NCBI GenBank assembly: GCA_019636675.1
Contig: JAHBXC010000002.1
Coordinates: forward strand, 186,001-250,000
Source of the DNA: Phycisphaeraceae bacterium
GTDB lineage: Bacteria; Planctomycetota; Phycisphaerae; Phycisphaerales; UBA1924
Reading direction: 5' to 3'
Length of the DNA: 64,000 nucleotides
Numbering within the stretch: position 1 is the stretch's first letter; every line of letters starts with the position of its first letter. Below the pieces are notes generated by a model. It saw only the letters and a program-made list of their open reading frames with translations. It was not told where the DNA came from and did not search any database. A program made the translations under genes and the position numbers. Of the stretch, positions 51,601 to 59,073 are shown piece after piece.

Positions 51601-51851
51601 GCGGGGCCGGCGCCGAGGGGCGTCGAGCGATCGGCGTCGTGATCGTGGGCGGGATGGGCTTCGCGACCGTCCTCACGCTGTTCATCATCCCCGCGATCTA
51701 TGTCCTGCTCTCGCCCCTGACCAACACCGGCGATCCGGTCGAGGCGCGCTTCGAGCGAGAGATGCTTGAGCACGAGTCGCTCGCGAGCGCGCCGTCCGGG
51801 CGGGCGAGCGGGTCGTCGAGGCCCGGTCGCGAGCCGGTCAGCGTGGGCTGA
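48651..51851 (+). CDS. RND-family efflux transporter (AcrB/MexF-like)
   Basis: This 1066-residue pump starts with MFLSTLSVRRPVLASVASVV and has twelve hydrophobic segments and two large periplasmic loops. The proton-relay motif GLVVDDAIVVLENIDRRI (TM4 region) and the second-half VYLALAAQFESVIHPI and GLILLIGLMAKNGILLVEFANQ are diagnostic of drug/solvent efflux RND proteins. It should export hydrophobic compounds using the proton gradient, together with the adaptor encoded immediately upstream. The ionisable Asp pair in VVDDA is intact. Substrate not predictable. Confidence 0.9.
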   Translation: MFLSTLSVRRPVLASVASVVILVLGVASLSRLEVRQYPDVDPPVVSISTNYRGASADVVDAEITKRLLDRLSGIEGIRTIESRSSDGSSSIDIEFSLSRDLDLAAADVRDQISQARDDLPDDVDEPEVRKSSSDSSPIMWISLSSDRLNAMELTDYVDRQLSERISLLDGVSRVRIGGERRYAIRVWLDRQAMAARGVTVDDIAQRLEAENLELPAGRIESKLREFSVRSLSRLTEPEQFESLVIRGEGVQRVRLADVARIEVAAEDERTGFSVNGRTSVSVGVVRQSNANTVDVANLVRAEVDRIRETLPEGISIQIASDDSIFIKESIREVVTTLFVAIGLVVLVILAFIGSLRATIIPAIAIPVSVLGSLVVLYALGFSINVLTLLAAVLAIGLVVDDAIVVLENIDRRIRAGEKRLVAAANGAREVGFAVIATTVVLVSVFVPLSFLTGKVGRLFTEFGIAMASAVVLSSFVALTLSVTLCAQVLRAKKPGAPGRKPGLARRAIARTTGAIGAGYGALVGLTVRLRWVAAVVAVSVGGAAWWFFTNLPSELTPVEDQGRFFIVVEAPQGASLEYTAAQVAKIEEMLLPYFGEDGDGPLDRVISILSPGWGGASGVNTARLIVRFKPWDQRTMSQQRVVSELTPKLAAMPGVRAFATNPAGLGIRGGGQPIQYGIGAPDYATARIWAETVLEAVEGDPAFVNLRSEFEPTTPQITVQIDRERAIDIGLDVAAIGRALQTFLGGREVTEFFDRGELYKVILQADPVFRASPGDLRDIYVRSSTTGTLIPIESVVSLEERGTVRDLRRINRVPSVLISGGVGEGSSLGEALERLDEVVAQQLPAGAIVNYLGESLEFRDSSMQLYFTFAMALIMVYLALAAQFESVIHPITIMVSVPLAVTGGLAALWVTGESLNIYSQIGLILLIGLMAKNGILLVEFANQLRRRGRSPIEAAREAAQVRLRPILMTAISTVLGAIPLVIASGAGAEGRRAIGVVIVGGMGFATVLTLFIIPAIYVLLSPLTNTGDPVEARFEREMLEHESLASAPSGRASGSSRPGREPVSVG

Positions 51852-51891
51852 GCGGCGCGCGGCGTGCCTTGGCCGGCGGTATTCTCCCGGC

Positions 51892-53043
51892 ATGGCTCGT
51901 CGATCCTCCGTCGTGGCGCCGCTCACCGCCCTCGCTTTCGCGCTCGGCGCGTGCGCCGGGCCCGTTTCCATCGTGCGGATCGTGCAGCCGACGGTGCAGA
52001 CCGTGCCGGTGCAGACCGAGGGCGACGCCGCCGACGACCCGGCGGTCTGGGTGCACCCATCGAGCCCCGAGCGGAGCACGATCATCGGCACGGACAAGAC
52101 GCGAGGACTGCTCGTGTACGACCTCGCCGGTCGCCTGCTGCAGGACATCCCCGACGGGCGCATGAACAACGTGGACGTCGTCTACGGCTTCACGCTGGGC
52201 GACCGGACCGTCGACCTGGCCGGGGCGACGAACCGCACCGATGACTCGATCGCCCTGTACGAGATCGATCAGACCGACGGCACGCTGCGCTCCATCGCGG
52301 CGCGCCCGATTCTCACCGGGATTGAAAGCGTGTATGGCTTCTGCTTCCTGCGCAGCGCCGTCACCGGGCGGTTCTATGCGTTCCTCAACAACAAGGAGGG
52401 CGTCGTCCAGCAGTGGCGTTTGTTCGAGCGCGACGGGAAGGTCGACGCGGAACTCGTGCGAGCCTTCCCGGTGGGGGGGCTGACCGAGGGCATCGTCGCG
52501 TCGGCGTCGACGAACGCGTTGTTCGTCGGCGAGGAGCGCGTCGGTGTGTGGAAGTACGAGGCCGAGCCCGCATGGTTGGTGCGAGGCGTCGCGAAGGACT
52601 CGCCCGGCGTGCCGTTCGAGCGCCCGCGCCGGCTCGTGGCGGCGGTCGGGCGCGACCCGCTCGTCGCCGATGTCGAGGGTCTGGCGGTCTACCCGATGGA
52701 CGGCGAGGACGGGGGCTACCTGCTCGTTTCCAGCCAGGGCGACAGCACCTTCGCGGTCTTCGGGCTGCGAAGCTCTCACACGCACCTGTTCTCGTTCCGC
52801 CTAGGCGGAACGGGCTCCATCGACGAGGTGAGCGGCACGGACGGGATCGAGGTCGTCGCGGCGGCACTCGGGCCGGCGTTCCCTCGCGGCGTGTTCGTGG
52901 CCCAGGACGACGAGCGTCCGGGCTCCACCCAGAACTTCAAACTGGTTCCGTGGGAGCGGGTCGAGGACGCGTCCGAGGGGTTGATCCGGGGCGTGCGTGG
53001 GTGGGACCCGCGTGCGCGACCCCTCGTAGTTCGCGACGACTGA
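51892..53043 (+). CDS. Beta-propeller phytase-like lipoprotein
   Basis: This 383-residue protein has a lipoprotein signal ending LGAC (Cys21 region) and the 3-phytase beta-propeller pattern: GDAADDPAVWVHPSSPERSTIIGTDKTRGLLVYD (the DDPAxWxxP and TdKxxGLxVYdL motifs), MNNVDVVYGFTLGDR, YGFCFLRSAVTGRFYAFLNNKEGVVQQW, and VADVEGLAVYPMDGEDGGYLLVSSQGDSTFAVF (VEGxxIY). The acidic calcium and phosphate ligands of these motifs are mostly present. It should release phosphate from phytate or related phosphate esters in the periplasm or outside. The ATG lies 41 bp after the pump stop. Confidence 0.82.
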   Translation: MARRSSVVAPLTALAFALGACAGPVSIVRIVQPTVQTVPVQTEGDAADDPAVWVHPSSPERSTIIGTDKTRGLLVYDLAGRLLQDIPDGRMNNVDVVYGFTLGDRTVDLAGATNRTDDSIALYEIDQTDGTLRSIAARPILTGIESVYGFCFLRSAVTGRFYAFLNNKEGVVQQWRLFERDGKVDAELVRAFPVGGLTEGIVASASTNALFVGEERVGVWKYEAEPAWLVRGVAKDSPGVPFERPRRLVAAVGRDPLVADVEGLAVYPMDGEDGGYLLVSSQGDSTFAVFGLRSSHTHLFSFRLGGTGSIDEVSGTDGIEVVAAALGPAFPRGVFVAQDDERPGSTQNFKLVPWERVEDASEGLIRGVRGWDPRARPLVVRDD

Positions 53044-53463
53044 GTCCGGCGAGCGGTGGAGGGGGGCGACTCCTCCCCTGCGACGATGGGCGGGGCGGGT
53101 CGTCGCTGGAGACGAGGCGGGTGGGCTTTTTTTTCGGCTTTTCTGCCCTGAATGAGAGGCCGCGGGTGGTTCTCGGAGGAAGGGGAGGAACCGGCCCCGA
53201 GGGGTGGCGTATCGGGTGGTGCGCACGCTGGCAGGATCGGCGAAACGCCGAGGGAGCGCGGGCGAGACAGGAGCGGGTCTGCTATGCTCTGTCGAGGGCA
53301 AATTCCTGTGAATGGCCCTGAGTTTGAAAGGGCGCGTGAGCGCCCGACGCATGAGGTGTCCGCACCCCCGGGCCGGGCCCGGTCTGAAGCCATACTTTGT
53401 CGCGGCCGCGCCGGGGCCGTGGGTCCGAATGTTCCAGCCCCAGACACGAGGGGATGATTGGTC
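53044..53463. other. 420-bp gap: phytase 3' region and long leader of the next gene
   Basis: No gene is seen. A T8 run at 53127-53134 preceded by a weak TCGTC/GACGA stem may end the phytase transcript. A TATGCT at 53283-53288 could be a -10 box, giving a leader of about 170 nt before ATG 53464; no convincing -35 is present. The leader has GC-rich self-complementary runs near 53365-53420 but nothing I can assign. Confidence 0.35.
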
Positions 53464-56046
53464 ATGAGAAGAACTGACATCGGAAGGTCGAGCGTCTCCA
53501 CGCGGTCCGCGGCATACGCCCTGACGGCGGTTGTTGGCGCGGCCATCGGCTTGTCGGCCCCAGCGGTCGCGGTCGGCGAAGGCACGGCGTACATCTGCGC
53601 GACCGGCGGTTCGGTCAACCCGTTCTGCCCCTGGTTCACCGGTCAGGGCCCCATCCTGAGCGCCGTACTCGGGCAGAACGCGCCCACCTCCGGCCGCAAC
53701 GCGGTGATCGGCATGATCTCGGGCTTCCTGCCCCCGGTCCGGTTCGAGGGCGAGGGCCTTTCGCAGGTCGATCACGTGGTCTTCCAGGAGGGCAACTCCG
53801 GGCGTTCACGCGTGCTGGTGGGCATCATCGCCGGCGCGTACTCGAACGGCCGCTCCAGCGGCGATCCGACGCAGCTCAACGGCGAGAACCGTCTCCAGGT
53901 CCAGGCGGGCGGCGTGCTCGCCACCGCGATGGGCGACGGCGACTTCAACCCGTTCAACCCGTTCGTTGACACCACCCAGGGCGTCGCCGGCGAGGCACGC
54001 GCCATCGTCGCCTCGGTCGCCGCTTCGCTGTCCGGCGCCGACAACAACCCGCAGTTCGAGACCGACCTCAACGGCTTCGCGCGGTCGATGCTCATCATGG
54101 CCGACCGGACCACGGCGCTGCGCTTCGCTTCGGCGTACCCCGACATCAACGGCGATGGCAGCCCCGACGTCGTGACGGCGGATGTCATCGTGCTCGACAT
54201 CGCGGAAGGCGGCGACCTCGCGGGCGAGGGCTTCCTCCCTCGCGTCGCTGACGGCATCGTCTTCGACTACGACGTCACGGTCATCGCCCCCACGGGCGAC
54301 GGCGCCGACGCGGTCGGCGTCCCCCAGCAGCAGCGCCAGACCTTCATCTTCAACCGCACGCTCTTTGCGCCCGCGTCGGGGTACAACGTCCTGGCCGTCG
54401 GTGCGCAGGATTTCCCCGCTGGCACGATGTCCATGGGCGGCAGCTGCCCCAAGGAATACCGCGCTCAGTGGTTCAAGTCCGGTCGCGGCACGCTGCGTGC
54501 GCGCAACTACGCGCAGTTCGACCCCAACGAGCCGACCGGGTTCCAGGAGATCCCGCAGGCGCGCTCCGGCGTCGGCGTCGTCGCTCCCGGCACCAAGCTG
54601 CGCATCCCCGACATCACCGCGTTTAACGCGTTCGTCCGCGACGAGAACATCTGCGACCTGCTGCCCGAGGGCGGCGGCGGCGGCGGTCCGGGCGGCGAAA
54701 CCCCCGACGACCTCGCCGAGAGCACCCGTTTCGCAACCGGCTATGTCGCCGGCGCGATCGCGCTCGTCCAGGACGCGTACAAGAAGCTCAACGCCGCCCA
54801 GCCGACCATGTTCCGCCTGCCGCGCATTCCGGCGGTCACCATGAGGGCGATGGTCATCAACTCCGCGTCCCGAGCGCGTGCCGACATCGCATGCTGGACG
54901 AACACGGGCGAGTTCTACGAGGGCAACCCCGACCGCGGCGCCCAGCCCTTCGGCACCTGCGACCCCTTCACCGCCGACTCGACGCAGCGCTCGCTCGACG
55001 CGTCGGTGGGCGGCGGGCTCCTCGACCTCGTCGCGCTCCACGAGAACTTCCAGGGCCGCGCCGCGGCCGAGGGCGTCCTCCAGCAGTTCGCCACGATGGA
55101 TGTGCCCACCACGGATCGGCGCATCCCCTACGTGCGCATCCCGCCCGGCCTCGGCCTCAATCGCGGCGGCGCCGGGTTCGGCGGCGGGCCCAGCGGCGGG
55201 CTCGGCGATAACGACAACAGCCTGCGCCCGCCTTTCCCGCCCCCGAACATCGGGCCCGGCGGCGAGATCCCGGCCGACTGGCCGATCCGTCAGATCATCC
55301 CTCGCGGGTTCCGTGACTTCGAGAACCCCAACACGGTGTTCATCCGCTCCGCGCTGCCCGTCGACTCGATCGGCTGGGACATCGCCCGACTCGGTCGCGG
55401 CTACGTCGACTATGTGATCACCACGCTCATCAACGCCGGCGACACCTTCTCGGCCACCCTCACCTGGAACCGCACGCAGCAGATCGACTGGCCGTTCGTC
55501 GCGCCGGGCTCGACCGAGGTCCTGCCCCCGAACATCCGCGACGCCGAGCTCCAGCTCGAGTACGAGGACATCAACCTCCTCCTGTTCTTCGCCGACTCGT
55601 CGGGCAACCCGTCGTTCCAGATCGGGCGCTCCGCGACCGAGTGGGACAACACCGAACTGATCTACTTCGATCAGTCCGTCGATCAGGGCCCCGGCGGCAT
55701 GCCCGTCACCGGTCGCTACCTGATGCGCGTGGAGTGGAACCAGCGCCGCTATGACCGCTTCCTCCGCCTCCCCGTCGCCGACACCGAGTTCGGTCTCGCC
55801 TGGCGAGCGATCACCATCGAGCAGCTGGCTCCCGGCGGCGGCCTCGCCTTCCAGAGCATCCCCGGCGATGTCAACCGCGACGGCGCCGTCGACCTCGCTG
55901 ACCTCAGCGCCGTCATCCAGAGCTTCGGCCAGATGGACTTCAACGCCGACGCCAACAGCGACGGCATCGTGAACATGGCCGACATCAACCTCGTGCTCGC
56001 CAACTTCGGGCGACGCGCCCCCGAGTCGCTCGCCTCCGCCGAGTAA
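53464..56046 (+). CDS. Exported subtilase-like protein lacking catalytic residues, with dockerin-like end
   Basis: This 860-residue protein has a long signal peptide (through AAIGLSAPAVA). Residues about 70-500 follow the order of an S8 subtilisin: VIGMISGFL at the catalytic-Asp strand, an AGGVLATAMGDG helix where the catalytic His would be, and STRFATGYVAGAIALVQDAY in place of GTSxAxPxVAGxxAL, where the Ser position is Arg422; then MRAMVINSASRA and GGGLLDLVAL. A Gly/Pro-rich linker, a beta-rich domain and two calcium loops (GDVNRDGAVDLADLS, ADANSDGIVNMADIN) follow. It is probably an inactive binding version. ATG 53464 is preferred to TTG 53458. Confidence 0.6.
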   Translation: MRRTDIGRSSVSTRSAAYALTAVVGAAIGLSAPAVAVGEGTAYICATGGSVNPFCPWFTGQGPILSAVLGQNAPTSGRNAVIGMISGFLPPVRFEGEGLSQVDHVVFQEGNSGRSRVLVGIIAGAYSNGRSSGDPTQLNGENRLQVQAGGVLATAMGDGDFNPFNPFVDTTQGVAGEARAIVASVAASLSGADNNPQFETDLNGFARSMLIMADRTTALRFASAYPDINGDGSPDVVTADVIVLDIAEGGDLAGEGFLPRVADGIVFDYDVTVIAPTGDGADAVGVPQQQRQTFIFNRTLFAPASGYNVLAVGAQDFPAGTMSMGGSCPKEYRAQWFKSGRGTLRARNYAQFDPNEPTGFQEIPQARSGVGVVAPGTKLRIPDITAFNAFVRDENICDLLPEGGGGGGPGGETPDDLAESTRFATGYVAGAIALVQDAYKKLNAAQPTMFRLPRIPAVTMRAMVINSASRARADIACWTNTGEFYEGNPDRGAQPFGTCDPFTADSTQRSLDASVGGGLLDLVALHENFQGRAAAEGVLQQFATMDVPTTDRRIPYVRIPPGLGLNRGGAGFGGGPSGGLGDNDNSLRPPFPPPNIGPGGEIPADWPIRQIIPRGFRDFENPNTVFIRSALPVDSIGWDIARLGRGYVDYVITTLINAGDTFSATLTWNRTQQIDWPFVAPGSTEVLPPNIRDAELQLEYEDINLLLFFADSSGNPSFQIGRSATEWDNTELIYFDQSVDQGPGGMPVTGRYLMRVEWNQRRYDRFLRLPVADTEFGLAWRAITIEQLAPGGGLAFQSIPGDVNRDGAVDLADLSAVIQSFGQMDFNADANSDGIVNMADINLVLANFGRRAPESLASAE

Positions 56047-56078
56047 TCGAGCGAACAGCGCCCCACGCACCAACCACC

Positions 56079-56115
56079 AGCGCCCGCGAGCACCACTCGC
56101 GGGCGCTTTCTTTTA
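56079..56115 (+). terminator. Rho-independent terminator
   Basis: AGCGCCCGCGAG (56079-56090) pairs with CTCGCGGGCGCT (56096-56107) around CACCA and is followed by TTCTTTTA, 33 bp after the stop at 56046. Confidence 0.8.
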
Positions 56116-56216
56116 GAAGCAGGCACGAGGCACAAGGGGCCGGGAGGTTTGACTGCGCCGCCTCGGTTTCCTTCTTCCCCTTTGCCTCCTCGTGCCTCTT
56201 GCCCCGTGCCTTCTTC
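56116..56216. repeat. Imperfect inverted repeat of GAGGCAC-type units
   Basis: The left arm (56116-56139) reads GAAGCAGGCACGAGGCACAA then GGGG, and the right arm (56177-56216) is close to its reverse complement, with extra GAGGCACGAGG-type units. Both arms are built from the short words AGGCACGAGG and GGCACAAGG. It fills the gap between two convergent genes and ends 3 bp before the serS stop. It might be a palindromic repeat element or a two-way terminator. Confidence 0.5.
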
Positions 56217-56219
56217 AAC

Positions 56220-57632
56220 TCAGCCGATGCGATCGACGCCGCCGAGGTAGGGGCGCAGCGGCTCGGGGATGAGGATGGATCCGTCGGCCTGCTGGTGGTT
56301 CTCCACCAGCGGGATCAGGATGCGCGGGCTGGCGAGCACGGTGTTGTTGAGCGAGTGCGCGATCACGGGCTTGCCGTCGGCGGTGCGGATGCGCATGTTG
56401 AGCCGGCGGCACTGGTAGTCGTACAGGCGTGATGCGCTGTGCGTCTCGGCATAGGCGCCGGGGTTCTTCTCGTCGCCCCCGGACTCCACGCGCGCCGGCA
56501 TCCAGGACTCGATGTCGATCATGTCGGCGTTCTTCACGCCCAGGTCGCCCGTGCAGCACTGGAGGAGGCGGTAGGGCAGGTGCAGCGACTGCAGGATCTC
56601 CTCCACGAACCCGATCATCTTCGCGTGCCACGCGCGGCTCTCGGCCTCGTCGGGGCGACAGATCACCACCTGCTCGCACTTGTCGAACTGGTGGACGCGG
56701 TACAGGCCCGCGGTGTCGCGACCGGCGGCGCCGGCCTCGCGCCGGAAACACGTCGAGACCGTGGTGTACTTCAGCGGCAGCATCGACTCATCGAGGATCT
56801 CGTCCTGATGGATCGCCATAAGCGAGACCTCGCCGGTGCCGGTGAGGAAGAGGTCCTGCCCACCGCGCTCCTTCTCGTCGAGCCGGTAGACCTGTTCGCG
56901 TCCGGCCGGGAAGAAGCCGGTGCCGATGAGGGCCTCTTCGCGCGCCAGGACGGGGACGTTGATCGGCGTGAAGCCGTGGTTCATGGACATGAAGTCCATC
57001 GCGTAGCGCAGCGCCGCGAAGTGGAGACGCGCGCCCCAGCCCTTGAGCAGATACGAGCGCGAGCCGGCGATCTTGACGCCGCGCTCGAAGTCGACCATGT
57101 CGTGCATGGTCATGAGATCGATGTGGTTTCGCGGCATGAACCCGCGCTGGCGCTCGAAGGGTTTGGAGGTGTCGAACGCGGGGAGCCCGCCCTTCGCTGG
57201 CGGGTTCCAGCGCCGGATCTCCTTGTTGTCCTCTGCGCCCTTGCCGACGGGCACGTCGTCGTCGGGGGGCTGGGGCACCTCGAGCAGCAGCCGGTCCAGC
57301 TCGGGCCCGATCGCCTGGAGGACGAGTTCGAGGTCCTGGATCTTGCCTTTGAGACGGGCCGGGCGCTCCCGGAGCTGCGCGACTTCCTGCGCGATCTCGG
57401 CTTGCCTGGCGCCGTCGGCTTTCTTTCCCTCCGCCATGAGCTGGCCCATTCTCGGCCCGGCTTCCTTGGCGAGCTTGTTCTGCTCAGCGCGCAGGGTTTC
57501 CTGCTCGGAAAGCGCTTCGCGATGGCGCTTGTCGAGGTCGAGAATCCGATCGATATCGACCGGGACGCCCTTCTTTCGAGCGCCGTCCTTGAAGCGTTGC
57601 GGATCCTCGCGGAGCAGTTTGAGATCGATCAT
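56220..57632 (-). CDS. serS: Seryl-tRNA synthetase
   Basis: This 470-residue class II synthetase has the N-terminal tRNA-binding coiled coil (MIDLKLLREDPQRFKDGARK start; helical arms at about 30-105) and the catalytic domain: motif 1 GFTPINVPVLAREEALIGTGFFP, TGTGEVSLMAIHQDEIL, motif 2 FRREAGAAGRDTAGLYRVHQFDKCEQV, and motif 3-like AHSLNNTVLASPRILIPLVEN. It charges tRNA-Ser with serine. The length is slightly above the usual 420-430 residues because of an insertion near residues 120-160. Upstream lies a structured non-coding region with a terminator. Confidence 0.95.
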   Translation of the reverse strand: MIDLKLLREDPQRFKDGARKKGVPVDIDRILDLDKRHREALSEQETLRAEQNKLAKEAGPRMGQLMAEGKKADGARQAEIAQEVAQLRERPARLKGKIQDLELVLQAIGPELDRLLLEVPQPPDDDVPVGKGAEDNKEIRRWNPPAKGGLPAFDTSKPFERQRGFMPRNHIDLMTMHDMVDFERGVKIAGSRSYLLKGWGARLHFAALRYAMDFMSMNHGFTPINVPVLAREEALIGTGFFPAGREQVYRLDEKERGGQDLFLTGTGEVSLMAIHQDEILDESMLPLKYTTVSTCFRREAGAAGRDTAGLYRVHQFDKCEQVVICRPDEAESRAWHAKMIGFVEEILQSLHLPYRLLQCCTGDLGVKNADMIDIESWMPARVESGGDEKNPGAYAETHSASRLYDYQCRRLNMRIRTADGKPVIAHSLNNTVLASPRILIPLVENHQQADGSILIPEPLRPYLGGVDRIG

Positions 57633-57699
57633 GGGTCGGGATGGTAGGGGAACGCGGCACGAGTGTGCGACGCGCCGGGGCGTTGTGCGAGGGTGTGGA

Positions 57700-57740
57700 C
57701 AAAGAAAAAGACCGTGGTCGCCTGTGAGCGGCCACGGTCT
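57700..57740 (-). terminator. Rho-independent terminator upstream of serS
   Basis: On the minus strand AGACCGTGG (57740-57732) pairs with CCACGGTCT (57717-57709) and is followed by TTTTTCTTTG. It lies 68 bp before the serS start and directly behind the structured region, so it may end an RNA gene or act as an attenuator for serS. Confidence 0.75.
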
Positions 57741-58060
57741 CTGCCACACTCCGCCTTACGGCGTCGTGCGTTTTTCGGTGCGACCCTTTCACCGGGTGTC
57801 GGAAGCATTCCCCAACGCTGCCGACTGCGACATGTTTCTCTCGAACAGCGGGTCCTGCTGTCCGTTCCCTCAACTCCGGACAGTTGTCCGGGGTGTCCAG
57901 ACTCGGACGAATCCGAGAATGAACGCTGACGTGTCTCTCCCTCGCGTTTCCGCGAGGGCCTTCCTTGAGGACCGCACGCCGAGGCGGGCGGTTGCTTCCC
58001 TCTTGACCAACAAGGTAGCGTGTCCTCCCCCGCTCTGCAAGCCAAATCGTGGGGGAACCG
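57741..58060 (-). ncRNA. Candidate structured non-coding RNA or leader upstream of serS
   Basis: The region has no convincing protein gene and an unusual density of perfect stems. On the minus strand the order is: CCCTCGCG-GAAA-CGCGAGGG (57939-57958), CTCGGA-TTCG-TCCGAG (57902-57917), CCGGAC-AACT-GTCCGG (57876-57891), CGGACAGC-N7-GCTGTTCG (57842-57864), CGCC-GTAA-GGCG (57752-57763), then the terminator. Stable GNRA (GAAA, GTAA) and UUCG loops appear only when the minus strand is read, which fixes the orientation. I could not match it to RNase P, tmRNA, SRP, 6S RNA, T-box or a known riboswitch consensus. The 5' end is uncertain; 58061-58164 shows nothing clear. Confidence 0.5.
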
Positions 58061-58164
58061 ATGAACTTTCTGTATCTTTTCCCGCTCGGAGAGGGGGGGA
58101 GGCGCGATTTCTGCGTTTTTGCCCGGAGGCAAGATTGCCTATCTTCACGCCCGGGGCCGTCTGG

Positions 58165-59040
58165 CTATCGCTCGCCCGGGGCGACCGCCCAGTGCATCTT
58201 GCGGATCAGGGTCTGCCAGTAGTTGGCCCGGCGGTTGGTCACGACGCGTAAGGGCTTGGGGTGTATCTGGATGCGCACCCGGTCCCCTTCGCGCAGGGGG
58301 GCCATCCGCTGCCCGTCGAGGACGAGGGTCGTCCCGGCGCCGTGGTTGAATTCGTGGTGGTTGGCTCTGCGGACCGTGATGCGGATCTCGGCGTCCTGGG
58401 GCACGACGATCGAGCGGAACGAGAGCGAGTGGGCCGCGACAGGGGTCACCACCAGGCAGGGGGTCGTCGGGGCGAGGATCGGACCCCCGGCGGCGATGTT
58501 GTACGCCGTCGACCCGGTGGGGGTGGCCACGATCACGCCGTCGCCCTGGAGGAGCGGGCCGGGCTGGCCGTCGATCGAGAGGTCGAGGGCGATCATGCGA
58601 AAGGGCGGGCCGGCGGCGATGCTGCACTCGTTGAGCGCCAGGCCGAGGTCTTCGGGCGGTCCTCCGGCGCGCTCGATGGTTGCGCCGAGAAGGACCGCGT
58701 CGCGCGTCGGGAGCGGCGCGCCGGGATTGAACAGCGTGGGCGCCTGCTGCACGAGCGCCGCGGGCTCGAACTCCGCGAGGAAGCCGACTTTCCCGAAGTT
58801 CACGCCCAAAAGGGGAACGGCACGCTCGGCGAGAGAGCGGGCGGCGGCGAGGATCGTCCCGTCACCCCCGAGCACGACCGCGAGGTCGGCCTTGAGCGAC
58901 TCGTCGGGGCAGGCGTTGGCCTCGCACTCGCCCACGAGATCGGCGTGCGACGCGAGGAGCGCGCGGATCGTGGGGAGGGCCTCCCGCGCGTCGGGCTTGT
59001 CGGTGTTGACCAGGAGGACGACGCGTCGACGATCGCTCAT
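58165..59040 (-). CDS. nadK: NAD kinase
   Basis: This 291-residue cytoplasmic enzyme phosphorylates NAD to NADP. Motifs are VVLGGDGTILAAARSL (GGDG catalytic loop, Asp general base), LGVNFGKVGFLAEF, LALNECSIAAGPP (NE/D motif), GDGVIVATPTGSTAYNIAAGGPILAPTTPCLVVTPV (the Gly/Thr-rich signature) and TLVLDGQRMAPL. ATG 59040 gives a start like other family members; ATG 59061 in frame would add seven residues. It follows dxs after 33 bp on the same strand and is probably in one operon with dxs and ispA. Confidence 0.93.
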   Translation of the reverse strand: MSDRRRVVLLVNTDKPDAREALPTIRALLASHADLVGECEANACPDESLKADLAVVLGGDGTILAAARSLAERAVPLLGVNFGKVGFLAEFEPAALVQQAPTLFNPGAPLPTRDAVLLGATIERAGGPPEDLGLALNECSIAAGPPFRMIALDLSIDGQPGPLLQGDGVIVATPTGSTAYNIAAGGPILAPTTPCLVVTPVAAHSLSFRSIVVPQDAEIRITVRRANHHEFNHGAGTTLVLDGQRMAPLREGDRVRIQIHPKPLRVVTNRRANYWQTLIRKMHWAVAPGER

Positions 59041-59073
59041 GCGCGCATGGTAGTCGATCATCGCGACGCGGCG

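Noticed and set aside
51892-53043. Reading the propeller protein as a simple NHL/SMP-30 protein
   Set aside because: The DDPAVWVHP, TDKTRGLLVYD and VEGLAVYP motifs are specific to beta-propeller phytases.
57780-57830. RNase P-like phrase GGTGAAAGGGT on the minus strand
   Set aside because: The other conserved P4 and CR elements are missing and the transcript ends too soon.
57970-58010. SRP-RNA-like string on the minus strand (GTTGGTCAAGAGGGAAGCAACC)
   Set aside because: It resembles the GTCAGG...GGAAGCAG core only superficially; the tetraloop-capped inner stem of SRP RNA is absent.
57700-58100. T-box riboswitch upstream of serS
   Set aside because: No AGGGTGG-ACCGCG consensus and no serine specifier loop could be found.
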